Positions 10,784 to 19,371 of a stretch of 64,000 nt of DNA are shown here, piece by piece. Both the position numbers and the translations under genes were made by a program. A model generated the notes under the pieces. That model did not search any database, was not told where the DNA came from, and saw only the letters and a program-made list of their open reading frames with translations. Each line of letters begins with the position of its first letter. Position 1 is the first letter of the stretch. The stretch is from Marinilactibacillus sp. Marseille-P9653 (lineage in GTDB: Bacteria > Bacillota > Bacilli > Lactobacillales > Carnobacteriaceae_A): NCBI RefSeq assembly GCF_916618885.1, contig NZ_CAKAKH010000001.1, positions 2,093,309 through 2,157,308 of the forward strand, in the 5' to 3' direction.

Positions 10784-12424
10784 TTATTCTATTTTCTTTA
10801 ACCTTTCCGCTTTCTTTCCTTTAGCCCAAGAATAGCCTCCTTCAAAAGTTTCTACTTTTTGATTCTCGATCCAAAAGATTTTCTTGAATGTTTGATCTAA
10901 GAAAAAGCGGTCATGAGACACCGCCAAAACGGTTCCCTGAAATTTATCTAATGTCTCTTCTACTAACTCTCTGGATTCGATATCCAAGTGATTGGTTGGC
11001 TCATCTAAAATTAAAAAGTTAATATCTTCATGCATCAGTTGCGCCAGTCTCAATCGCATTTTTTCTCCGCCACTTAAACTCGACACAGACTTAAATACGT
11101 CACTTCCATAAAACAAGAAACGAGCTAACTGATGCCTTGATTGTCCTTCCTCTATTTGGATTGATTCTCTAAAAACATCTATCAACCGTTCATCTTTTTT
11201 ATCTGTGAAAAGATGCTGAGAGAGATAACCTACTTTTAAATTTTCTCCTATTTTGATCAGACCTGAATCTGGTGTTTCTTCTTTTAGTAATAGCTTCAAT
11301 AAAGTTGATTTACCTGCGCCATTCTCTCCAATCAGTCCAATTTTCTCTCCGAAGCGAATATGCATACTTGATTCATTTAAGATCTGTCGATCCCCAAAGC
11401 TCTTCGTTACTGCTCTAGCGACTACTACATCTTTTCCACTACGTTCTGAAGCGGTGATATCCAAATTCATTTGCTTATGAATTAAAGGTTTTTTCACTTT
11501 TTCCATTCTTTCGATCATTCTTTCCATGTGTCGTGCCTTCTTGTGTAAACCTGGATTAGGCGGTACCGCTCGGTTAGCCCACTCTCTCAAAATTTTTGCT
11601 CGTTCTTTCATTTTCTTTATCTTGCGCTGCTGTTCTTCATATATTTGAAACTCTCTGGCAACTTTCTCTTCTTTTTCTTTTACATAATTCGAGAAGTTTG
11701 TATGATAAACCGTACATTCACCATCTTCTACGTCTATGACTTTTTGAATGGCCTCATCCAAAAAATAACGGTCATGAGAAATGATTACGACTGTTCCAGC
11801 GTAATTGGAAACGAATTGTTCAAGCCATTCTGTAGCTGCAAAGTCCAGATGATTGGTTGGTTCATCCAGTAACAACAAGTCAGGATGGATCAATAGTGTC
11901 ATGGCTAGTCCAACTTTTGTCTGTTCTCCACCGCTCAATAAATTGAAAGACGTATCTATTAAATGATTTATAGCTAATCCTTGCGTAACTTGATGGATAC
12001 GTGACTCTATCTCATATCCACCCTCTTGAAGATAGGCTTCTTGAACTTTCCCATACTGATCGATCAATTTTTGAAGTTGATTTTGATTTTCTGTTTGACT
12101 CATTTCCATTTCTAATTGTTTCATCTCTGTTTCTTTTTCCAACAACTCTTCAAAAACGGTTTTTAATACTTCTCTGACGCTCATTTCATCTGAATAAGCT
12201 GGAATTTGTTCCAGATATCCAATAGAGCACCCTTTTTTCCAATGAATGTTACCAGAAGTTTGCGTTTCGACCTGTGCAAGTAGTTTCATTAAGGTTGTTT
12301 TGCCGCTTCCATTTCTACCGACAAGACCGATTTTTTCTCCTTGTTTAATTTCTAACGAGACATTTTCAAAGATGGTTGTTCCTCCATATTGTTGAGAAAT
12401 TGAGTTTACATTACATATAATCAT
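10784..12424 (-). CDS. ABC-F ATPase, probable antibiotic-resistance (ribosome protection) type
   Basis: A 546-residue protein with two ABC domains and no membrane segment. Walker A motifs are GRNGSGKTT and GENGAGKST, signatures are LSGGEQTKVGLA and LSGGEKMRLRLA, and both Walker B motifs read LLLDEPTNHLD or LILDEPTNHLD. The inter-domain linker (about 245-320) is a helical hairpin with the tip REWANRAVPPNPGLHKKARH; this is the part that reaches the ribosomal exit or P site in ABC-F factors. Housekeeping ABC-F proteins of the EttA, Uup and YdiF types are relatives. The attenuator leader, with an upstream ORF, is what is usual for drug-inducible resistance ABC-F genes. The drug class cannot be told from the sequence. 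AAAGGAG precedes the ATG by about seven bases and is partly hidden in a stem. Confidence 0.85.
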   Translation of the reverse strand: MIICNVNSISQQYGGTTIFENVSLEIKQGEKIGLVGRNGSGKTTLMKLLAQVETQTSGNIHWKKGCSIGYLEQIPAYSDEMSVREVLKTVFEELLEKETEMKQLEMEMSQTENQNQLQKLIDQYGKVQEAYLQEGGYEIESRIHQVTQGLAINHLIDTSFNLLSGGEQTKVGLAMTLLIHPDLLLLDEPTNHLDFAATEWLEQFVSNYAGTVVIISHDRYFLDEAIQKVIDVEDGECTVYHTNFSNYVKEKEEKVAREFQIYEEQQRKIKKMKERAKILREWANRAVPPNPGLHKKARHMERMIERMEKVKKPLIHKQMNLDITASERSGKDVVVARAVTKSFGDRQILNESSMHIRFGEKIGLIGENGAGKSTLLKLLLKEETPDSGLIKIGENLKVGYLSQHLFTDKKDERLIDVFRESIQIEEGQSRHQLARFLFYGSDVFKSVSSLSGGEKMRLRLAQLMHEDINFLILDEPTNHLDIESRELVEETLDKFQGTVLAVSHDRFFLDQTFKKIFWIENQKVETFEGGYSWAKGKKAERLKKIE

Positions 12425-12478
12425 TTTACGGCTCCTTTTGTCTTACACCCTCTTCATTAGACAAAAGTCAAAGCGTAT

Positions 12479-12516
12479 AAAAATAGCCATAGAAAAGAGT
12501 CCTCTCCTATGACTAT
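12479..12516 (-). terminator. Intrinsic terminator inside the ABC-F leader (attenuator)
   Basis: ATAGTCATAG (12516-12507) pairs with CTATGGCTAT (12492-12483) over 10 bp with one G-U pair, followed by TTTTT. It lies 55 nt upstream of the ABC-F start and downstream of the upstream ORF, so it would cut transcription before the gene. Confidence 0.8.
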
Positions 12517-12632
12517 TCTTCAACAAAATAGAAAGTAATCACTTACTTTCAATCTGTATATAAATGGTAGGGGTAAGATGTTTTTTCTGCGATTTTACTA
12601 TTCAATTGCTGAAAATGGACAGACTGGTCCAA

Positions 12633-12716
12633 TTACGCAACGACAATAGAAAATTCAGCACGGCATATATATAAATATAATTCTTCTTTCCCGTGCTTTT
12701 TCGCAGTTAGAAACAT
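12633..12716 (-). CDS. 27-residue leader peptide upstream of the ABC-F gene
   Basis: An ATG at 12716 is preceded by GGAGGTGGAGG, one of the strongest ribosome binding sites in the window, and opens a frame of 27 codons ending in TAA. The peptide starts MFLTAKKHGKEELYLYICRA and ends EFSIVVA. Its codons overlap three different helices of the leader. Its size, its position between promoter and terminator and its strong binding site fit a regulatory leader peptide. No homologue is recognised. Confidence 0.75.
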   Translation of the reverse strand: MFLTAKKHGKEELYLYICRAEFSIVVA

Positions 12717-12750
12717 CTAACCTCCACCTCCGTTCGTTTAAGATATTTCT

Positions 12751-12779
12751 ATTCTATAATCTTTTGTCTCTAAAAACAA
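12751..12779 (-). promoter_or_regulatory. Promoter of the ABC-F leader
   Basis: TTGTTT (12779-12774), a 17-nt spacer and TAGAAT (12756-12751) on the minus strand place a transcription start near 12744, about 28 nt before the leader-peptide ATG. Confidence 0.55.
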
Positions 12780-12795
12780 TCTAAAATTCAATCGA

Positions 12796-12826
12796 GAAAA
12801 AAACTCCACGCTATGAACGTGGAGTT
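12796..12826 (-). terminator. Intrinsic terminator after pepF
   Basis: The 8-bp GC-containing stem ACTCCACG with CGTGGAGT and a 7-nt loop is followed by TTTTTTTC on the minus strand, 17 nt after the pepF stop. Confidence 0.9.
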
Positions 12827-12842
12827 CCTTCTTTGAATCTAC

Positions 12843-14648
12843 TTATTTATCTAGTTCACCAGTCAACTCAATAATACGGTCTACTGATTCGTCTAGATAT
12901 TTGATTGTATCCGATAACGGACGATCAGTTGTGATATCTACGCCTGCTACAAGTGTTGCTTCAGCTGGAACTTTTTGTCCACCTAATGCAAGAAACTCTA
13001 ACCAGCCGTCTACTTTTTCTTCTCCGCTCTTGATTTTAAGGAAGGCTTGCGTTGCAATCGTTAAACCAGCAGAGTAAGTGTAAGGATATAATCCCATGTA
13101 GTAGTGAATTTGACGCATCCACGTTAATTCTGCGCCTGCTTCTAGCTCAACTGAGTCCCCCCAGAATTGTTCTAGAACACTCAATTTCAGTTCACTTAGT
13201 TTTTTCGCATCGAAACTCTTACCGGCATCGATCAGTTTGTACACTTCTCGCTGATAAGCTGCTTCCAGTAAGTGTGTCACAAAGTTATGGAAATACGTAC
13301 GTGAAATCATTTTAGAGAGAATCGAACGCTCCATACGTGGATCATCTGTTTTATTTTTCAGATAATCAGTCAATAATAATTCATTAAAAGTAGATGGTCC
13401 TTCAATCAAGTAAAGAGATGGACGTGCACTAGTTAATGGATTATTCTCATTTGATAATACACCTTGTCCAGCGTGTCCCAGTTCATGGAACAGGGTATAA
13501 GCATCTGTCAGCTGATCAGTCCACGTTACCATGACATAAGGATGTTTTCCGTAAGTTGTTGAGCAAAAGGCACCTGAACGTTTACCAATATTTTGTGCAA
13601 AGTCTGTCCAGCGTTCAGGATAAGAGCGCATAATCATGTTCACATATTCGTCTCCAAGAGGAGCTAACGCTTCTTGAACAAGATCTTTAGACTCTTCAAT
13701 GGAAACTGGCATTGTATACTCAGGATCCAAGTCAACTTTCAGATCTGCATACGTCATTTTTTCCAAGCCATGAACGTCTTTTAAGTGTGTGATAAATTTG
13801 CGCATAACCGGTGCGAAGTCATTCATGATCATATCAATCTGACGGTGGTACAATTCTTGGTCTACTTCTTGACTCTCTAATAAGTAATCAAAGATTGAAT
13901 CATATCCACGCATCGTCGCCAGCGTTTTTTCGCTTTGTAGGTGTGTATAATAAGCTGTTGCGACAACGTTTTGATATTGTGCTAAAACTTTGCTGAATTG
14001 ATCATAGGCTGCACGACGAATTTTTGGATTCTCGTGATACATATAAACTTCTTCATATAATACGAAACTTAACTCATATTCTTCACCATCAACTTCAAAT
14101 GTCCCGTAATCTGCGTCAGCTGAGCGCGCTTGTTCAAATATTTCTGATGGCGCTTCAAAGACAGGGTCTAATTGTGCTAAAGCTTTTTCAACTTCAGGAG
14201 CCAATTTCGCTTTTTTAGCTGCTTTGACTTCTCTAATGAATGGTCCAAATTGTGCTTCTTTTTCAACAACTTCGTTTAACGTTGATTCGTCTACTTCTTG
14301 GATTTGAGAATTGAAGAAACTCATTCCTGCACCGAAATTAGCAAGCACGTTGGATACGTGACGAGATTGTTGTTGTGCTTCACTATCTGAAATATCTACA
14401 GATACTGGTAACATCCCGTATTGTCCTAAATGAGAGGCTTTCGCCATTAAACTTTCGTATTCTTTGATCGCTGCGACTAAGGTCTCTACACTGTCTAACT
14501 TTCCATCATACTGATCTGCAAAAGCTTGAACATCTTTTGGAAGGTGTTCGGCTGCTGCTTCAAAATCTTCCTGCGTTTTAAAGATTGCGGATAAATCCCA
14601 TGTTAATTCTTCAGGTATTTCTGTACGTGGTTTTAATTGTTCAGCCAT
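12843..14648 (-). CDS. pepF: Oligoendopeptidase F (M3 metallopeptidase)
   Basis: A 601-residue cytoplasmic zinc peptidase of the M3B (PepF) family that cleaves oligopeptides of about 7-17 residues. The zinc-binding motif is FHELGHAGQG (about residue 390), with the third ligand expected in the following glutamate helix (LIEGPSTFNELL). The N-terminal helical domain and the YMGLYPYTYSAGLTIA segment near the C-terminus are typical. The ATG at 14648 follows AAAGGGGAG by seven bases. It has its own promoter and terminator, so it is probably monocistronic. Confidence 0.95.
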   Translation of the reverse strand: MAEQLKPRTEIPEELTWDLSAIFKTQEDFEAAAEHLPKDVQAFADQYDGKLDSVETLVAAIKEYESLMAKASHLGQYGMLPVSVDISDSEAQQQSRHVSNVLANFGAGMSFFNSQIQEVDESTLNEVVEKEAQFGPFIREVKAAKKAKLAPEVEKALAQLDPVFEAPSEIFEQARSADADYGTFEVDGEEYELSFVLYEEVYMYHENPKIRRAAYDQFSKVLAQYQNVVATAYYTHLQSEKTLATMRGYDSIFDYLLESQEVDQELYHRQIDMIMNDFAPVMRKFITHLKDVHGLEKMTYADLKVDLDPEYTMPVSIEESKDLVQEALAPLGDEYVNMIMRSYPERWTDFAQNIGKRSGAFCSTTYGKHPYVMVTWTDQLTDAYTLFHELGHAGQGVLSNENNPLTSARPSLYLIEGPSTFNELLLTDYLKNKTDDPRMERSILSKMISRTYFHNFVTHLLEAAYQREVYKLIDAGKSFDAKKLSELKLSVLEQFWGDSVELEAGAELTWMRQIHYYMGLYPYTYSAGLTIATQAFLKIKSGEEKVDGWLEFLALGGQKVPAEATLVAGVDITTDRPLSDTIKYLDESVDRIIELTGELDK

Positions 14649-14700
14649 TCTGTTCTCCCCTTTAATCGTATAAGTATATGGAAATAGTTCTGGTTATAAT

Positions 14701-14762
14701 AATATAACTCATTAGTAGATTCAAACAAACTTCCATACAATATTTTGCGTTTATTGGAAGTT
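14701..14762 (-). promoter_or_regulatory. pepF promoter with upstream inverted repeat
   Basis: TTGTTT (14728-14723), a 16-nt spacer and TATATT (14706-14701) form a plausible promoter. An 8-bp inverted repeat, AACTTCCA with TGGAAGTT (14728-14735 and 14755-14762), borders and extends upstream of the -35 box. The rest of the 312-nt gap between pepF and argH holds only the argH terminator. Confidence 0.45.
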
Positions 14763-14911
14763 ATTTGTCTATCCTCATTAAACTATTCCCTATTTCAGAC
14801 TATTATAGCATTCTTTTTAATAGTTGTGTGAGAAAATTTAAGATTTTTCAAATTAAACACTTAGAAACAAACTGTCATACTATTACTTCCGGTTATAATA
14901 TTAATCACGAG

Positions 14912-14958
14912 AAAAGCACTATCCATTACTTCTCATCTTGGAGAAACAACGGATAGTG
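14912..14958 (-). terminator. Terminator of the arginine operon
   Basis: CACTATCC pairs with GGATAGTG, with additional pairing inside (TTCTC/GAGAA), followed by CTTTTCTC on the minus strand directly after the argH stop. Confidence 0.75.
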
Positions 14959-14960
14959 AT

Positions 14961-16349
14961 TCAGATATGGAGCTGTTTTTTTAATCTATTGATTTGCTCT
15001 TTGACTGCTTCTGGCGCCGGGCCACCTTCAAGATTTCTCTTATTGACACATTCATCTAAATCTATGGCTTCGTATAGATCTTCTTCAAAAGCTGGATGCA
15101 AGACTTGGTACTGTTCTAGTGAAACTTCTTCTAATGTCTGTTCATTTTTTATGCAAGTCTGGACTAGTGAACCAATCACTTCATAAGCTTCTCTAAACGG
15201 GATACCTTTTTTAGTTAAATAGTCAGCGCAATCTGTGGCATTGATAAAGCCTTTTGAAGCAGCTGTTCTCATACGATCCGAATGAACTGTCATTGTCTCT
15301 ACCATCGGAATCATGGCTGATAAGGCAATATTGACTGTACTGATGCTATCAAATAAGGCTTCTTTATCTTCTTGCATATCCTTGTTATAGGCTAGCGGTA
15401 TCCCCTTCATCATCGTTAGTAGGGTTTGAAGATTTCCATACGTTCTACCTGTTTTACCGCGAACAAGCTCAGCGACATCCGGATTCTTTTTCTGTGGCAT
15501 AATAGATGACCCCGTCGCAAAAGCGTCATCCAATTCAATAAATCGAAATTCTTGCGTACACCAGAGAATGATTTCTTCTGATAAACGAGAAAGATGCATC
15601 ATAATCAAGCTCAGTGCATAAGCCGTATCCAGTACAAAATCCCGATCCGAAACCCCGTCCAGACTATTGGCCGTAACTTCTTTGAAGCCTAACTGTTCTG
15701 CAACAAACTGGCGGTCCAGTGGATACGTTGTCCCAGCTAAAGCACCATTTCCTAGAGGCATCGAATCTGTATGATCTAATGCTTCATCCAGTCGTTGAAT
15801 ATCTCTGGCAATCATTTGACCATATGCCAAAATATGATGCGCAAAGGTGATCGGCTGAGCAATTTGAAGATGCGTATAACCCGGCATGACCGTTTCGATA
15901 TGTTGTTCGGCTTGCTGAATCATCACTTGCTCGAACTGAATCAACTGTGTTCTGATTTCAGTGATCTGTTTTTTCACATATAGTCTCAAATCTAAAGCCA
16001 CTTGATCGTTACGACTTCTTCCTGTGTGGAGTCGTTTCCCGGCGTCACCGATACGTTTTGTCAACTCTGCTTCTATAAACATATGAATATCTTCAGCTTG
16101 TTCGTCAAATGCTAGCTGACCACTTTTCAAATCATTTAATATAGCATGCAAACCTTCGATGATTTGTTCTGTGTCTTCATCGGAAATGATGTTCTGCTGT
16201 CCAAGCATCTTGGCATGGGCAATACTTCCAGCAATATCTTCTTCAAATAAAACATAGTCAAAGCTGATAGAAGAATTGAATACATCTACTTCATGAGCAC
16301 TTTTACCGCTGAAACGACCTTCCCATACTTTGTTGGAATCAGCTGACAT
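14961..16349 (-). CDS. argH: Argininosuccinate lyase
   Basis: A 462-residue enzyme of the fumarase/aspartase superfamily that splits argininosuccinate into arginine and fumarate, the last step of arginine synthesis. The superfamily signature GSSIMPQKKNPDVAE is at about residue 280, preceded by HTGRSRNDQVALD and PGYTHLQIAQPI. The start at 16349 overlaps the argF 3' end by 11 nt and uses GGGGGTG as a ribosome binding site. It is the last gene of the arg operon. Confidence 0.97.
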   Translation of the reverse strand: MSADSNKVWEGRFSGKSAHEVDVFNSSISFDYVLFEEDIAGSIAHAKMLGQQNIISDEDTEQIIEGLHAILNDLKSGQLAFDEQAEDIHMFIEAELTKRIGDAGKRLHTGRSRNDQVALDLRLYVKKQITEIRTQLIQFEQVMIQQAEQHIETVMPGYTHLQIAQPITFAHHILAYGQMIARDIQRLDEALDHTDSMPLGNGALAGTTYPLDRQFVAEQLGFKEVTANSLDGVSDRDFVLDTAYALSLIMMHLSRLSEEIILWCTQEFRFIELDDAFATGSSIMPQKKNPDVAELVRGKTGRTYGNLQTLLTMMKGIPLAYNKDMQEDKEALFDSISTVNIALSAMIPMVETMTVHSDRMRTAASKGFINATDCADYLTKKGIPFREAYEVIGSLVQTCIKNEQTLEEVSLEQYQVLHPAFEEDLYEAIDLDECVNKRNLEGGPAPEAVKEQINRLKKQLHI

Positions 16350-17262
16350 AGGCAGGCACCCCCATTAAATGGAGCAATACGGCTTTTTGAACGTGGAGCC
16401 GATTTTCTGCTTCTTCAAAAATAACCTTTGCATGCTGCTCAAAGACATCTGTGGAAATTTCTTCGTCTTTATGCGCTGGCAGACAATGCTGGACCATGAC
16501 TTCTGGATCTGCAACAGCTAAAAGATCGTGATTAACTTGATAAATATTCTGGAATACTTTTTTTCTAATCTCCGCTTCTGCTTCGTCCCCCATACTTGAC
16601 CATACATCGGTGAAAACGACATCCGCATCTTGTACAGCTTCGTATGGATCTTCTGTTAATAGAAAATCGGAATGGTCAATGTACTTGTCTAAAATAGCTT
16701 CATTGGGCTGATACCCTCTAGGGGAAGCCACAGCGATTGACGCGCCGGCAAGTAAAGCGCCAACGATTAGTGAATTGGCCATATTATTACCGTCTCCAAC
16801 AAAGGCGAATTTTAAGCCTTCTAGGGTCCCTTTTACCTCTTGGATCGTCATTAAATCTGCTAGAATTTGACAAGGATGATACAAATCAGTCAGTCCATTA
16901 ATAATTGGAATAGACCCGAATTCTGCGAGTGTTTCGACATCCTCTTGGTCGAATGTCCGAATCATGATTGCATCCAAATACCGGGACAATACACGAGCTG
17001 TATCTTCAATCGATTCTCCGCGCCCCATTTGAAGATCATTTACACTTAAGTATAGTGGATGCCCACCTAGCTGGTTCATACCGACTTCAAAAGATACACG
17101 TGTACGCGTAGAGGCTTTTTGAAAAATCATACCCAGTGTTTTCCCTTTTAAATAAGGCGTTTCAATCCCTGCCTTGAGTTTCTTTTTCAAATCATGTCCT
17201 GTTTCAAGAAGCATGAGCAACTCGTCTTTTGTCAAATCTGATAGTTTCAGTAAATGTTCCAT
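16339..17262 (-). CDS. argF: Ornithine carbamoyltransferase
   Basis: A 307-residue transcarbamylase that forms citrulline from ornithine and carbamoyl phosphate. The carbamoyl-phosphate site is ASTRTRVSFE (about residue 50), with HPCQILADLMTI in the middle and the ornithine loop HCLPAHKDEEIS near residue 265. I use the ATG at 17262, which overlaps the argD stop as TAATG and follows GGGGG. A longer in-frame extension would run into argD. The position in an operon with argGCJBDH points to a biosynthetic role, not the arginine deiminase pathway. Confidence 0.96.
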   Translation of the reverse strand: MEHLLKLSDLTKDELLMLLETGHDLKKKLKAGIETPYLKGKTLGMIFQKASTRTRVSFEVGMNQLGGHPLYLSVNDLQMGRGESIEDTARVLSRYLDAIMIRTFDQEDVETLAEFGSIPIINGLTDLYHPCQILADLMTIQEVKGTLEGLKFAFVGDGNNMANSLIVGALLAGASIAVASPRGYQPNEAILDKYIDHSDFLLTEDPYEAVQDADVVFTDVWSSMGDEAEAEIRKKVFQNIYQVNHDLLAVADPEVMVQHCLPAHKDEEISTDVFEQHAKVIFEEAENRLHVQKAVLLHLMGVPAYVS

Positions 17263-18437
17263 TAACTGACCCCCGCTTCTACTTTTAAAATCTTTTTCAA
17301 ACAATTCACGGCTTCATCGATTGCTTGTTCATCAATAATCAGTGGTGGTAATAAGCGTAGTTTTTCTTTGGCTGTCAGGAATAGTACGCCTTCTTCTTTA
17401 GCTTTGGCTACCACTTCTTTGGCTGAAATATTTTTAAAGATCACTCCAATCATCAGTCCTAAACCAGAAACGGACTGAACCTCTTCTAAAGCGCATAATT
17501 TTTCTTTAAGTAACTCGCCGTTGGCTACAATTTGATTTAAAAAGGTATCCGTCAAGGTATCCAGTACCACATTCGCACCAGCCGTTACAACGGGATTCCC
17601 TCCAAATGTCGATCCATGGTCTCCTGCTTCCAGTACATGTTGCACTTTTTCTCCCAGTAGCGCTGCCCCAATTGGCAAGCCATTTCCAAGTCCTTTTGCA
17701 CTCGTGACAATATCTGGGTTTAATTCAAAGTGTTCATAGGAAAATAATTTACCCGTACGACCAATCCCTGTCTGTACTTCATCAATGATCAACAAACAAT
17801 CATTCTGTTCGCAAAGTGTTTCAATTTCTTCAACAAACGTTCGATCTAGAGGAATGACGCCCCCTTCTCCTTGAACCAGCTCAATCATGATTCCACAAAC
17901 CGTTTCATCAAATTTATCATGCAGATCTTCAAGATTATTGGTCTCTACAAAATCAAAGCCTTCCGTAAATGGATCAAAGTATTGATGAAAAACATCTTGT
18001 CCTGTTGCCGATAAAGTGGTAACGGTACGACCATGAAAAGAATTACTCAATGTAAGTATCTTATGCTTGTTTGATTTTTTTTTATGCCCGTATTTTCTGG
18101 CCACTTTGATGGCTACCTCATTTGATTCTGCTCCAGAGTTCACAAATAAAACATGCTTCATTCCAGTTTTTTCACATAGCTTTTTAGCCAGTTCCGCACC
18201 AGGTTTTGTGTAGTAAAGGTTTGAGATATGTTGAAGTTGGCTGAGCTGATTTTGCGTTGCTGCCACCCATTCTTTATGTTGATAACCTAAGGAGTTAACC
18301 CCAATACCAGCAGTGAAATCCAGATACTGCTTTCCATCTTCATCGTACACATAATAACCGTATCCTTTTTCCAAGGCGACATTTACGCGCGAATAAGTTG
18401 GTGTTATATAGTCATCTGTCCAAGTCATACTATTCAT
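17262..18437 (-). CDS. argD: Acetylornithine aminotransferase
   Basis: A 391-residue class III PLP aminotransferase that converts N-acetylglutamate semialdehyde to N-acetylornithine. Visible are FVNSGAESNEVAIKVAR, SFHGRT, LLIIDEVQTGIGRTGK and the PLP lysine in TSAKGLGNGLPIGA, followed by STFGGNPV. The GTG at 18449 is adjacent to the AAAGGA sequence, so I prefer the ATG at 18437. It is translationally coupled to argF by a TAATG overlap. Confidence 0.95.
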   Translation of the reverse strand: MNSMTWTDDYITPTYSRVNVALEKGYGYYVYDEDGKQYLDFTAGIGVNSLGYQHKEWVAATQNQLSQLQHISNLYYTKPGAELAKKLCEKTGMKHVLFVNSGAESNEVAIKVARKYGHKKKSNKHKILTLSNSFHGRTVTTLSATGQDVFHQYFDPFTEGFDFVETNNLEDLHDKFDETVCGIMIELVQGEGGVIPLDRTFVEEIETLCEQNDCLLIIDEVQTGIGRTGKLFSYEHFELNPDIVTSAKGLGNGLPIGAALLGEKVQHVLEAGDHGSTFGGNPVVTAGANVVLDTLTDTFLNQIVANGELLKEKLCALEEVQSVSGLGLMIGVIFKNISAKEVVAKAKEEGVLFLTAKEKLRLLPPLIIDEQAIDEAVNCLKKILKVEAGVS

Positions 18438-18474
18438 TCGTCTACACACTTCCTTTTCATTTCAATGTTTTGAT

Positions 18475-19371
18475 TTATTTGTAAAACAAGGTTCCAATCC
18501 CACTATCCGTTAAAAATTCTACGATCAGAGAATGTGGTATACGTCCGTCTAATATAACCGCCTGTCTAACGGATTCTCTGACCGCATCCACGCAGCACTG
18601 AACTTTAGGAATCATTCCGCCACTAATGATTTGGTCTTCATAAAGAGAAGACACTTTATCGATATCGATTTGTTTGATCAATGTTTCTGGGTCGGTAGGG
18701 TCTTCAAGCACGCCGGCAACATCTGACATCAAGACAAAGTTATCTGCGCCAAGTACTTTGGCGATGCCGCTAGCCATCTCATCTCCGTTGATGTTACAGG
18801 TTTCCCCGTTTTCGTCTGTTCCAATACAGGCAATGACCGGTATATAACCATTTTGGACGAGGTCCTTGATGACTTGTGTATTGACTCCTGTGATTTCTCC
18901 GACCGCACCTAAGTGTTCTGGATCTTTCAAGGTGGCTGAAATCATTCCGCCATCGATCCCACTGATGCCCATGGCTTTTCCACCTAAGCGATGTATCATA
19001 CGAGTCAGGTCTTTATTGATTTTTCCAGCTAAAACCATTTGAGCAATGTCCATTGTAGCTGCATCTGTTTTTCTGAGTCCATTCACAAAAGTACTCTGCA
19101 CGTCTGCCTTCTCAAGCCAGTGATTGATCGCTGGCCCGCCTCCATGTACGATGACCACATTGATTCCTACCTTGGCTAGCAACAAAATGTCAGAAAGGAC
19201 CGCTCTTTTCAGCATTTCATCCTGCATGGCCGAACCACCATATTTAATAACAACCATTTTCTGATCATACCGCTGAATATAAGGCAGTGCATTCGTCAGA
19301 ATTTCTGCTACTTTAAATGAATCTAGTGCTTGATCATGTTCTGTAAGCACTGTTGATTTTGACGTAGTCAT
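18475..19371 (-). CDS. argB: Acetylglutamate kinase
   Basis: A 298-residue amino-acid kinase that phosphorylates N-acetylglutamate. The motifs are MVVIKYGGSAM, VIVHGGGPAINHWL, NGLRKTDAATMDIAQMV and the C-terminal GGMIPKVQCCVDAVR. The chosen ATG at 19371 gives a normal family length and leaves a 38-nt overlap with the end of argJ. GGGGGTG lies about 13 bases upstream, which is long, so the start is somewhat uncertain. Confidence 0.95.
   Translation of the reverse strand: MTTSKSTVLTEHDQALDSFKVAEILTNALPYIQRYDQKMVVIKYGGSAMQDEMLKRAVLSDILLLAKVGINVVIVHGGGPAINHWLEKADVQSTFVNGLRKTDAATMDIAQMVLAGKINKDLTRMIHRLGGKAMGISGIDGGMISATLKDPEHLGAVGEITGVNTQVIKDLVQNGYIPVIACIGTDENGETCNINGDEMASGIAKVLGADNFVLMSDVAGVLEDPTDPETLIKQIDIDKVSSLYEDQIISGGMIPKVQCCVDAVRESVRQAVILDGRIPHSLIVEFLTDSGIGTLFYK

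Larger units (their letters stand above)
12425..12744 (-). promoter_or_regulatory. Attenuator leader of the ABC-F gene
   Basis: A structured 5' leader of about 320 nt. Helices visible on the minus strand are: AGCACGG (12697-12691) with CCGTGCT (12663-12657); the alternative TGCTGAA (12660-12654) with TTCAGCA (12613-12607); GATGTTT plus CTGCGA (12717-12701) with TCGCAG and AAACATC (12592-12577); GAAAGTAA with TTACTTTC around 12540; a terminator at 12479-12516; and CTTTTGTCT (12467-12459) with AGACAAAAG (12443-12435), which takes in the first half of the gene's Shine-Dalgarno sequence. The first two share bases and cannot form together. The layout suggests control by a ribosome stalled on the upstream ORF. 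Confidence 0.75.
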
